Positions 1 to 5,845 of a stretch of 5,922 nucleotides of DNA are shown in pieces. The position numbers and the translations under genes are program-made. Source of the stretch: Patescibacteria group bacterium UBA6033 (GTDB taxonomy: Bacteria; Patescibacteriota; Minisyncoccia; Phycocordibacterales; Phycocordibacteraceae); assembly GCA_002429325.1 (NCBI GenBank), contig DIZH01000016.1:1-5922 (forward strand), written 5' to 3'. Each line of letters begins with the position of its first letter. The stretch's first letter is position 1. The notes under the pieces were generated by a model, which saw only the letters and a list, made by a program, of their open reading frames with translations, had not been told where the DNA came from and did no database searches.

Positions 1-5
1 TTTCG

Positions 6-407
6 TTATGCGACGGGCTGGGTGCAGAACTTGCAGCGCTTAGCGCTGATGGGTATTTCGCTCAGGCACTCGGAACACTTCTTGGTCGTGTAGGTCGCTG
101 GCGTTCCTCCGTGCGAACGTGCGATAAGGTGATTCATCGGCTTTACCACAAAAAAGAACACGGCTCCCGAGACAAGCAGGAACGAGATGATTGCATTTAC
201 AAAATGCCCGTACATGAACTTACTCCCATTGAGGACGAACGAGAGGTTGCCGAAGTCCGGCACCTGGGCGATGGCTGAGATAAACGGCGTGAGAATATCG
301 GCGACGAGCGCCGTCACCACCGTGCCAAAGGCTGCGCCGACCACCACGCCGACCGCCAGATCGACGACATTCCCGCGGAGCAAAAACTGTTTGAATTCTG
401 TGAACAT
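6..407 (-). CDS. mscL: Large-conductance mechanosensitive channel MscL with C-terminal zinc-ribbon-like tail
   Basis: The product is a 133-residue inner-membrane channel of the MscL family, which opens under membrane tension and releases solutes during hypo-osmotic shock. TM1 (about residues 15-43) contains the family pore signature VVDLAVGVVVGAAFG followed by LVADILTPFIS, closely matching E. coli MscL. TM2 is about residues 66-89 (NAIISFLLVSGAVFFFVV), and length fits the usual 130-150. After TM2 the tail carries two cysteine pairs, CSEC (111-114) and CKFC (125-128), the spacing expected of a small zinc ribbon; I recall similar tails in other MscL proteins. I chose the ATG at 407 because the protein then begins MFTEFKQFLLRGNVVDLA, the normal MscL N-terminus; the in-frame TTG at 437 would add ten unconserved residues. 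No strong Shine-Dalgarno is visible, only GAG about 6 bases upstream. It follows the RCC1 protein gene on the same strand, beyond a strong terminator, so it probably has its own promoter. The family assignment is very secure. Confidence 0.97.
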   Translation of the reverse strand: MFTEFKQFLLRGNVVDLAVGVVVGAAFGTVVTALVADILTPFISAIAQVPDFGNLSFVLNGSKFMYGHFVNAIISFLLVSGAVFFFVVKPMNHLIARSHGGTPATYTTKKCSECLSEIPISAKRCKFCTQPVA

Positions 408-418
408 ATGTGTCTCGT

Positions 419-427
419 ACGATAGCA
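419..427 (-). promoter_or_regulatory. Possible extended -10 promoter for mscL
   Basis: Read on the minus strand this is TGC-TATCGT, an extended -10 arrangement (TGn plus a 4/6 match to TATAAT) ending 11 bases before the mscL ATG. There is no recognisable -35 at the right distance, because that space is occupied by the terminator stem and its T-rich tail. The leader would be only a few bases long. The call is weak and is made mainly because the terminator upstream implies that mscL needs its own start. Confidence 0.25.
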
Positions 428-435
428 CAAAAGAC

Positions 436-471
436 AAAAGGCGTACGCAGAGCGATCTGCGTACGCCTTTT
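436..471 (-). terminator. Rho-independent terminator of the RCC1/FN3 protein gene
   Basis: Positions 436-450 (AAAAGGCGTACGCAG) and 457-471 pair perfectly over 15 bp around the six-base loop AGCGAT. Read on the minus strand, the stem ends in CCTTTT and continues GTCTTTTGTG, giving a T-rich release tract. It begins 11 bases after the TAG of the RCC1/FN3 gene and is the natural 3' end of that transcript. The plus-strand reading also ends CCTTTTCC, so it may act in both directions, but no plus-strand gene ends here. Confidence 0.88.
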
Positions 472-482
472 CCTTCAGAGGG

Positions 483-2621
483 CTACTTCCCTGCTCCGAG
501 GAACTTGAAAGTATCCTCGAAATTCTTCACGATGATATCGAGCACGGACTGAGTCGCCTTCGGCGTGATGATGCTCGTCGGGCCGAATACTTTCGAATTG
601 CCGCTCTGATCTTCTGAGATGACCTTCAGGCTGTACACCACGCCCGGCTTGAGGCTCGGGATGATCATAATGTGCGCCGTCGTGTACGAATCAAGCGATT
701 CGACTTTATTCTTCAGCTCGGTCGAGCTCGCATTCGTCCCGCTGATAGCCCCTTCCTGGTAGTACACGGTGGAGTTTGCCGGCTTGTCGGTCTGCCACCC
801 GACGACGGTTTGTATGAGATCAGTACGGCCAGGAATGAGCGCATTATCCACCTTGAAGTTTGAGATGACTGGCGGGGTGAGGTCTACCGAGAGCGTCACG
901 CTCAGCGTGCCGTCGGAAGTGACTGTGTTGCCGTTGTCATTAGTCCCCGATACAGAGACCGTGTACGTCGTTCCCGAAGGAAGATTCTGTATCTGCACGT
1001 TGTGATACGTCTTCTTCGCCTCATCAGTGACGACATTCCTTTCTCCCGTTTTCGTATTCCGATAGGACACGGTTGAGGACGTCGGATCATTCGTCTGCCA
1101 GACCACCGTGAATCCATCGTTCTTCACGGCAACGATGTTCGGAACAATCGCAGCCGCCTTCGTTGAGAACGTGATGTCGGGGCTCATGCCGACCACTTGC
1201 GGGAAGACGTACGAGCGCGCCTGGATATGATAGAGCGTATTCGGCTCGAGGCTCGCCAGGTCGACGGCGTGCGAAGAAGATTCTGTCTCCCCATCAGATA
1301 CTTCGACTTTGTAGTCATTCTTGTTCGCAAGATAGTCAGCATCGGTTGCATACCGGAGCGATCCGTACGACTTGATATTGGTGTTCCAGGTGATGGTCGC
1401 CGAACTCTCCGTGATGTTGCTCACTTCGGGCTTCGTGATGAATGGCGGAGCCAAGGACGGAAGCGAGGATTGGATGAGCTGTTCAAGCTTGCCCTGGAGG
1501 TCGGTGGCTTTCTCGAGCGACGTGAGGTTCGCAAGCGCTTCGGAAGCGAATATGGTGGTAAAGACCTGATCGCCACCGGATACGACCGTGCCATCAGATT
1601 TGAGAGCATAACCCGAGGAGCTGCCTCCAGCGACAGCGGTCACCCCTGTGATATTGGATACTTGCACGGGAACATGACTTTCTATAGCTAAATTATTACC
1701 AAGCTGACCAAGGGAACCTGCTCCCCATGCCCAGACGGTGCCGTCGGATTTGAGGGCGTAGGCGGAAGTAGCTCCGCTGGCGATGGCAATGACTCCAGTG
1801 AGACCAGATACCTGTACTGGCACATTGCTTTGGGTGGTCGAATTGTTGCCGAGCTGACCATTACCGTTATATCCCCATGCCCAGACCGTACCATCGGACT
1901 TGAGAGCGTAGCCAGAATTTTGACCACCCGTGACAGCAGTTGCTCCTGTGATGTTGGAAACTTGAACAGGCACATTGCTTTGGGCGGTTGCATTGTTGCC
2001 GAGTTCTCCATCGCTACCAAATCCCCATGCCCAGACCGTACCATCGGATTTAACAGCATAGCCAGAGTTGTAGCCAGCCGCGACATTGATTATTCCTGTG
2101 ATATTGGAAACTTGAACAGGAATAGAGCTTTGGGTAGTTGAGTTATTCCCGAGCTGACCATTTGTGTTATATCCCCATGCCCAGACCGTACCATCGGACT
2201 TGAGAGCGTAGCCGGAACTTGCGCCCTCTGCAATCGTTGGAGTCGCGGCACCTGTCTTAGAGAGCGCTACACTTCCTGCCGATATTGCCGTCTGAGAGTT
2301 CGTCCCGTTCCCGAAGCCACCACCGGTGGTGGAAGCAACCGGCGACGTACTCGTCGCCGAAGCATCAGTAAAGGTATAGTTCGTCGAAGGCAGACTGACT
2401 GTCGCTCCTGCAGTGACGCCCGTAGCACTGTCATATTTGCTCCAGTTAGTGACATTGGTCGGATGAACTGCGACCGTGGTCCCATCGACACCACCGCTCC
2501 ACGAGGACTGTGTGAAGGTGTAGGTCGCTGCAAATACTGAATTCTCATACGCTAAGAAACTTGCGACCACGAGGAGAGCGCCGAGAGAGATGCCGATACG
2601 GCGCTTCACAGTTTTTGTCAT
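483..2621 (-). CDS. Secreted RCC1-repeat and fibronectin type III-like domain protein
   Basis: This 712-residue exported protein has no assignable enzymatic function; its domains suggest a surface or extracellular binding scaffold. An apparent signal peptide (1-31) has the basic stretch KTVKRR, the hydrophobic core IGISLGALLVVASFLAY and a likely cleavage after VFA. A Ser/Thr/Asn/Gly-rich region follows (about 32-135), with a WSGG...NWSKY motif. Four 50-residue RCC1 repeats (139-338) share ALKSDGTVWAWG and QLGNN...VPVQVSNITG; a fifth stops after SDGTV (346). A linker (347-393) leads to three fibronectin-III-like domains at about 397-486, 491-583 and 583-684, marked by TWNTN, VVWQTNDPTSSTVSY and VGWQTDKPANSTVYY. 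The tail (690-712) looks like a short amphipathic helix. There is no LPXTG motif, lipobox or C-terminal membrane segment, so retention at the cell is unexplained. The ATG at 2621 is preferred to the in-frame TTG at 2648 because it starts the signal peptide directly and has GAAAGAG just upstream, though spacing is tight. Domain calls are firm; function is unknown. Confidence 0.93.
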   Translation of the reverse strand: MTKTVKRRIGISLGALLVVASFLAYENSVFAATYTFTQSSWSGGVDGTTVAVHPTNVTNWSKYDSATGVTAGATVSLPSTNYTFTDASATSTSPVASTTGGGFGNGTNSQTAISAGSVALSKTGAATPTIAEGASSGYALKSDGTVWAWGYNTNGQLGNNSTTQSSIPVQVSNITGIINVAAGYNSGYAVKSDGTVWAWGFGSDGELGNNATAQSNVPVQVSNITGATAVTGGQNSGYALKSDGTVWAWGYNGNGQLGNNSTTQSNVPVQVSGLTGVIAIASGATSAYALKSDGTVWAWGAGSLGQLGNNLAIESHVPVQVSNITGVTAVAGGSSSGYALKSDGTVVSGGDQVFTTIFASEALANLTSLEKATDLQGKLEQLIQSSLPSLAPPFITKPEVSNITESSATITWNTNIKSYGSLRYATDADYLANKNDYKVEVSDGETESSSHAVDLASLEPNTLYHIQARSYVFPQVVGMSPDITFSTKAAAIVPNIVAVKNDGFTVVWQTNDPTSSTVSYRNTKTGERNVVTDEAKKTYHNVQIQNLPSGTTYTVSVSGTNDNGNTVTSDGTLSVTLSVDLTPPVISNFKVDNALIPGRTDLIQTVVGWQTDKPANSTVYYQEGAISGTNASSTELKNKVESLDSYTTAHIMIIPSLKPGVVYSLKVISEDQSGNSKVFGPTSIITPKATQSVLDIIVKNFEDTFKFLGAGK
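1584..2207 (-). repeat. Tandem 150-bp RCC1-coding repeats, four full and one partial
   Basis: The repeat period is exactly 150 bp (50 codons): copies lie at 2207-2058, 2057-1908, 1907-1758 and 1757-1608, with a 24-bp partial copy at 1607-1584. The first and third copies share at least 48 identical bases (1866-1913 and 2166-2213). The block encoding SDGTVWAWG is the most conserved; the end encoding NITG followed by a variable stretch and SGYA differs most. The high DNA identity suggests recent amplification or gene conversion. The array lies wholly within the coding frame, and each unit is a whole number of codons, so copy-number change would not break the gene. Confidence 0.93.
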
Positions 2622-2689
2622 AACTCTTTCAGCATAGCACCTAAGCAAAGAGACGCCGTTTTTTACTAAGCTCCCTATGGGGACAACAA

Positions 2690-2695
2690 ATCATA
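2690..2695 (-). promoter_or_regulatory. Possible -10 box for the RCC1/FN3 gene
   Basis: The minus-strand hexamer TATGAT matches the -10 consensus at five of six positions and lies about 70 bases upstream of the ATG at 2621. The -35 region is only a T-rich run and not a good match. A second possible -10, TATGCT, lies much closer to the gene, so this site is a guess among alternatives. Confidence 0.2.
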
Positions 2696-2735
2696 TCAGC
2701 GAGAGAACAAAAAAACTGAGGCATGTTACATTTCA

Positions 2736-2741
2736 TATACT
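2736..2741 (+). promoter_or_regulatory. Candidate -10 box for the ABC transporter operon
   Basis: TATACT matches TATAAT at five of six positions and lies 24 bases before the ATG at 2766. Transcription would start near 2748, giving a leader of about 18 bases. No convincing -35 is seen 17 bases upstream. A 9-bp palindrome ATGT-T-ACAT (2723-2731) lies in the spacer and could be an operator or a chance match. This is the best -10 on this strand in the divergent intergenic region. Confidence 0.4.
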
Positions 2742-2765
2742 GACTTTTGATGAACTTTGAACCCC

Positions 2766-4187
2766 ATGTCACTACCTGCTATTAAAATAGACAGACTTAA
2801 TTTCTACTACGACTATAAAACGCCGTCTGAGACGCTCGCACTCAAGAATATAAATTTGGAAGTCGCGCAGGGGCAATACGTCGTCTTCTTCGGCCCATCC
2901 GGATGCGGCAAGACGACGCTCATCTACCTCATCGCCGGTATTACGACCGAGAAGGCCGGTACTGGAGAGATTGAAGTGAATGGCAAAGACGTGCTCAAGC
3001 TGTCGAGGGACGAGCTCGCGGCATTTCGACAGACCGGCATCGGCATCATTTTCCAACAATTCAACCTCATTCCCTCTCTCACTGTCGTAGACAATGTGGC
3101 GCTTCCTATGACCTTCGTCGGCGTGCCGCAAGAGAAACGGCGAGAGGAGGCACACAAGATACTCGCGCGGCTTGGCATGGACGAATTCGCCGAGCGCTAT
3201 CCATCAGCACTCTCGGGAGGACAGCAGCAGCGCGTCGGCATCGCGCGAGCGCTTGCTAACAATCCGCCTATCATCATTGCAGACGAACCTCTGGGCAACC
3301 TCGACTCTGAAAACGCCGAGCATGTGCTGAAATTCTTGAAAGAGTTACAGGAGAAAGACGGTCGCACCATCATCATGGTGACGCACGAAGCGTGGAGCGT
3401 GCGCGATGCTGATAAGATTATCTATATAAAAGATGGTGCACTCGTCAAATTCACCGAGTCGCCAAAAAAAGCAAAGGACGCTATTCCTCCAGAGTTCCCT
3501 CTCACCTCGGACCTGTATCGAGAATTGTATCCGGACCTCACCTCCACCGAGCTCATGGTGAAGGCCCTTTCCAATCTGCTGCTTCGCGGATTCTCAGCCG
3601 ATGAGATTAAGCGTTTCGAATTTTTCTTGGGAGAACGTCTTTCTGGAAAAATAGATGCCACGACATTCGAAAAATTCCTCGACAAGTCGTACAAAGATGA
3701 GGGTGTCGGTCTCTGGAAGCAGCGGGCTGTGAAGCTTGCAGCGCTTACCGAAGATCTCATCACTGAAAAACAGCGACTCACGGATATCTATGCGACACTT
3801 GAGAAGAATCCGAATGTCTCGCTCACTGAAGAAGTCCGTTTGCTCCGCGAGTGGATACTGAAAGATTATCGCGGCGCGATAAACGAGCAGAAACAGCAGC
3901 GCCTCAATGAAGCTATCTTGGGGCGTGTGCGCGGAAATACGACTGCTGAAAATTTCCGTACTTCGGTCAACCTGGCCTTCTCAGAGGGCGGCATCGGACT
4001 ACCCTTCCGCACAACACAACGTATTTCCGAACGACTCGAATCGGCACTTGCACTTGGACACGCCGGAAGTATCGGCGATGCGCTTGCCTCGTCCATCGGT
4101 GCGCCCACGAAACCTCCTCTCACTGTTTTGAAAGCACAGACTGAGTCGGAACTTCTTCTGCCGCCCGGGGAGAAAGACGAGAAATAA
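2766..4187 (+). CDS. ABC transporter ATP-binding protein (MacB/LolD type) with long C-terminal extension
   Basis: This cytoplasmic ATPase of 473 residues should power the adjacent permease. Residues 1-235 form a complete nucleotide-binding domain: Walker A GPSGCGKT (43-50, Lys49), Q-loop Gln97 in FQQFNLIPSLTVVDNV, signature LSGGQQQRVGIARAL (149-163), Walker B IIIADE (Asp173, Glu174), D-loop region GNLD and switch histidine His207 in VTHE. The FNLIPSLTVVDNV and LGNLDSENA phrases are typical of the MacB/LolD/YbbA/FtsE group. Members of that group usually end near residue 220-250; this one continues for about 240 more residues (about 236-473), charged and mostly helical in appearance, with two diverged copies of one module (separate entry) and a Pro-rich end. 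No membrane segment is visible, so the fusion is not with a MacB-type permease. The ATG at 2766 has no clear Shine-Dalgarno; the in-frame TTG at 2757 would add three residues and has none either. The permease starts 3 bp downstream. The ATPase function is secure; substrate and tail function are unknown. Confidence 0.95.
   Translation: MSLPAIKIDRLNFYYDYKTPSETLALKNINLEVAQGQYVVFFGPSGCGKTTLIYLIAGITTEKAGTGEIEVNGKDVLKLSRDELAAFRQTGIGIIFQQFNLIPSLTVVDNVALPMTFVGVPQEKRREEAHKILARLGMDEFAERYPSALSGGQQQRVGIARALANNPPIIIADEPLGNLDSENAEHVLKFLKELQEKDGRTIIMVTHEAWSVRDADKIIYIKDGALVKFTESPKKAKDAIPPEFPLTSDLYRELYPDLTSTELMVKALSNLLLRGFSADEIKRFEFFLGERLSGKIDATTFEKFLDKSYKDEGVGLWKQRAVKLAALTEDLITEKQRLTDIYATLEKNPNVSLTEEVRLLREWILKDYRGAINEQKQQRLNEAILGRVRGNTTAENFRTSVNLAFSEGGIGLPFRTTQRISERLESALALGHAGSIGDALASSIGAPTKPPLTVLKAQTESELLLPPGEKDEK
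3537..4049 (+). repeat. Two diverged copies of a ~75-residue module in the ABC ATPase tail
   Basis: Residues about 258-331 and 353-428 of the ATPase align almost without gaps at an offset of 95-96 residues. Matching positions include Arg283/Arg379, Arg291/Arg387, Gly294/Gly390, Ala298/Ala394, Phe301/Phe397 and Tyr309/Phe405, and then DEGVGL (311-316) against EGGIGL (407-412). The shared pattern is R-x2-G-x3-A-x2-F-x7-[YF]-x-[DE]-x-G-[VI]-G-L. Both copies are preceded by LT and a helical stretch. DNA similarity is gone, so any duplication is old. The alignment was made by eye. Confidence 0.6.
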
Positions 4188-4190
4188 CCT

Positions 4191-5399
4191 ATGCCAAAAC
4201 GCTCCATTTCATTCCTAGATCTCGTACGGCTCTCTCTTCGTATTTTCAAAACGAAACCGACTCGCACATTCCTCACCATCCTCGGCATGTCGGCGGGCAT
4301 TAGCACCGTCGTCTTCCTCGTGTCGCTCGGCTACGGCTTGCAGTATATCCTTATTGGCAAACTCATCACGACACAGGATTCGCTCATCACACTCGCTGCC
4401 TCGTATCCGGTGGAAAGCGGATTCTCCATCAGCTCGACCACGATCGGAAATATAAAGACACTACCAAATGTTTCTGAGACCAGTGCCGTGGGAGAATTCT
4501 CCGGTCAAATTGCGGTAGGCGACAAGAACGGCCTCTTGCCTACCATCCAAGTTGCCGATTTAAATGTGTTCCGTCTATCGGGAATCAGTCCTGATGTCGG
4601 AGTATCGCTCCGCGAGAATCATAACGACATTGTCCTTTCCAACCAAGCGCTACAGCTCATTGGACTTCCTGCCGATTCGACGACGCTCGGTAAGGAAGTG
4701 CAGATACAGGTCTATGTCCCCAATCCTGATGGGACGATAACGAATATCGCCGTGCCACGATCTCTCACCGTTGTCGGCATCATCAGTGATAGTCAGGAGC
4801 AGCCTATCGCCATCATCCCCGCGAGCGAAATGCCCGTGCCGATCTCTGCGTATAAACAGGTGTACATAAAAGCGAAAGATGCCGCGACGCTGACTGGCCT
4901 CCGCGATGTACTCGTCAAACAAGGTTTTATCATTTCTGCAAACATAGACCTCGTCACTCAGGCTCAGAAAATAACCAACGTCATCACTATCATACTCACG
5001 GTGTTCGGCCTTGCCGCGCTCGTCGTGTCTGCAATCGGTATGTTCAACACGATGCTCATCGGGTTCATCGAGCGCACGTATGAGGTCGGCGTGATGAAAG
5101 CCATCGGCGCGACCGACAGCAATGTGCAGGATCTCTTCCTCATGGAATCAGCCGTCATTGGCGTGCTCGGCGGCGGCGGAGGCATATTGATCGGGCTTGG
5201 CATTGGGCAGATAGTAAATTTCATACTCAATTTCGTTTCTGCTCAAATGGGCGGCAAATCCTTCAATCTGTTCATTCTGCCGTTCTGGTTCGGTATGGCC
5301 GTCTTCGTGCTGTCGGTCGGCATCGGCGTCATCGCTGGGTTCCTACCCGCGCGCCGTGCAGCGAAACTTTCGCCGCGCGCGGCGTTCGCTCGGAAATAA
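4191..5399 (+). CDS. ABC transporter permease, MacB/FtsX family
   Basis: This 402-residue membrane protein is the permease partner of the ATPase encoded immediately upstream. The layout is the four-helix MacB topology: TM1 about 26-48, a large external domain about 49-260 (MacB periplasmic-core type), then TM2 about 262-290, TM3 about 319-347 and TM4 about 361-384. The FtsX-domain signatures are clear: ERTYEVGVMKAIGAT (294-308), the cytoplasmic coupling segment that contacts the ATPase, and GFLPARRAAKLSPRAAF (383-399) after the last helix. Length is typical of stand-alone MacB-like permeases. Proteins of this family usually work by mechanotransmission on substrates outside the membrane, such as lipoproteins, peptides or toxins. 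No MacA-like adaptor or TolC-like gene is in the window, as would suit a cell without a typical outer membrane. The ATG at 4191 lies 3 bp after the ATPase stop, with GAGAAA spanning the upstream stop region as a plausible ribosome site. The family call is secure; the substrate cannot be told. Confidence 0.95.
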   Translation: MPKRSISFLDLVRLSLRIFKTKPTRTFLTILGMSAGISTVVFLVSLGYGLQYILIGKLITTQDSLITLAASYPVESGFSISSTTIGNIKTLPNVSETSAVGEFSGQIAVGDKNGLLPTIQVADLNVFRLSGISPDVGVSLRENHNDIVLSNQALQLIGLPADSTTLGKEVQIQVYVPNPDGTITNIAVPRSLTVVGIISDSQEQPIAIIPASEMPVPISAYKQVYIKAKDAATLTGLRDVLVKQGFIISANIDLVTQAQKITNVITIILTVFGLAALVVSAIGMFNTMLIGFIERTYEVGVMKAIGATDSNVQDLFLMESAVIGVLGGGGGILIGLGIGQIVNFILNFVSAQMGGKSFNLFILPFWFGMAVFVLSVGIGVIAGFLPARRAAKLSPRAAFARK

Positions 5400-5401
5400 C
5401 T

Positions 5402-5794
5402 ATGGAAGACGAAACTCCAACACCGAACATCACTCTGACGACTATGAAGGCGCCGACGCAATGCACTCTCTGGAGCAGGAAGAATCTCACTCCGCTCGAC
5501 CTCAACCTAGAGTTGGTGAAGGTATATACCCGGACGTCGCATATCGAACGAGACCTCCTCAAGTGCCGAGAATGCGGCCAACTCTATTTCCATGATTGGT
5601 ATGAGCATGTGAATTTCAACCATGACGCCGCAATGTACGATACCTACATACCGGTGGAAACCGAGGCAGAAATAGAAACGCTTTCAAACATCGAGAAATC
5701 GGCAGATCTCGCAGACTACGTTCCTCAATTGCATGGAAGCTTTACGAATGATCGCAACGACGATTTGAAATGGGTGACGGAGAAATATGCTTAG
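5402..5794 (+). CDS. Hypothetical 130-residue protein with CxxC motif, third gene of the ABC operon
   Basis: I cannot assign a function. The protein is soluble and acidic in appearance, with no signal peptide or membrane segment, so it is probably cytoplasmic. Its most distinctive part is CRECGQLYFHDWYEHVNF (residues 55-72), where a CxxC pair leads into an aromatic-rich stretch, followed by DTYIPVETEAEIETL. A third cysteine is at 21, within TQCTLW. CxxC plus aromatic residues suggests a minimal metal-binding knuckle or the core of a small conserved domain, but a second CxxC, needed for a classical zinc ribbon, is absent. The ATG at 5402 is 2 bp after the permease stop, and GGAAA (5392-5396) overlaps that stop at good spacing, so translation is probably coupled to the permease. 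I recall hypothetical proteins with a similar CGQLYF...YIPV pattern, but no characterised role. It ends at TAG with no clear terminator downstream. Confidence 0.8.
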   Translation: MEDETPTPNITLTTMKAPTQCTLWSRKNLTPLDLNLELVKVYTRTSHIERDLLKCRECGQLYFHDWYEHVNFNHDAAMYDTYIPVETEAEIETLSNIEKSADLADYVPQLHGSFTNDRNDDLKWVTEKYA

Positions 5795-5825
5795 GCCCAA
5801 CGGAGTGGGAATCTGAATAGATTTC

Positions 5826-5834
5826 TGCTATGGT
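5826..5834 (+). promoter_or_regulatory. Extended -10 promoter for tRNA-Val
   Basis: TGC-TATGGT is an extended -10 element (TGn plus a 4/6 match to TATAAT) lying 11 bases before the mature tRNA 5' end. A start near 5841 would leave a leader of about five bases for RNase P to remove, typical of tRNA genes. No good -35 is visible, consistent with extended -10 promoters. It could also be a chance match, with the tRNA read through from the ABC operon. Confidence 0.4.
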
Positions 5835-5845
5835 AAACCGTGTTC

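Noticed and set aside
1197..1691. 164-codon open frame on the plus strand inside the RCC1/FN3 gene
   Set aside because: It is antisense to a clearly coding, domain-bearing frame and has no recognisable motif; its Arg-rich composition is typical of a shadow frame.
1584..2207. 150-bp direct repeats considered as a CRISPR array or satellite
   Set aside because: The units are contiguous with no spacers, far longer than CRISPR repeats, and encode a conserved RCC1 motif in frame.
2657..2665. T-run after GCCG upstream of the RCC1 gene, considered as a plus-strand terminator
   Set aside because: No stable hairpin precedes it and no plus-strand gene ends here.
3866..4306. 146-codon minus-strand open frame across the ATPase-permease junction
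   Set aside because: It is antisense to two well-supported genes, of low-complexity Arg/Ser-rich composition, with no family features.
2766..5399. Assignment as a true MacAB drug/peptide efflux pump or the FtsEX division complex
   Set aside because: The motifs fit the wider MacB/LolD/FtsE superfamily; the ATPase tail, separate permease and lack of an adaptor prevent a specific name.
6..5794. Possible alternative genetic code with TGA as glycine
   Set aside because: All five genes end in TAA or TAG, but none needs an in-frame TGA to be complete and five stops are too few to argue from.
5796..5809. Inverted repeat CCCA...TGGG after the 130-residue gene, considered as a terminator
   Set aside because: The stem is only 4 bp and no T-tract follows; it is too weak to support termination.
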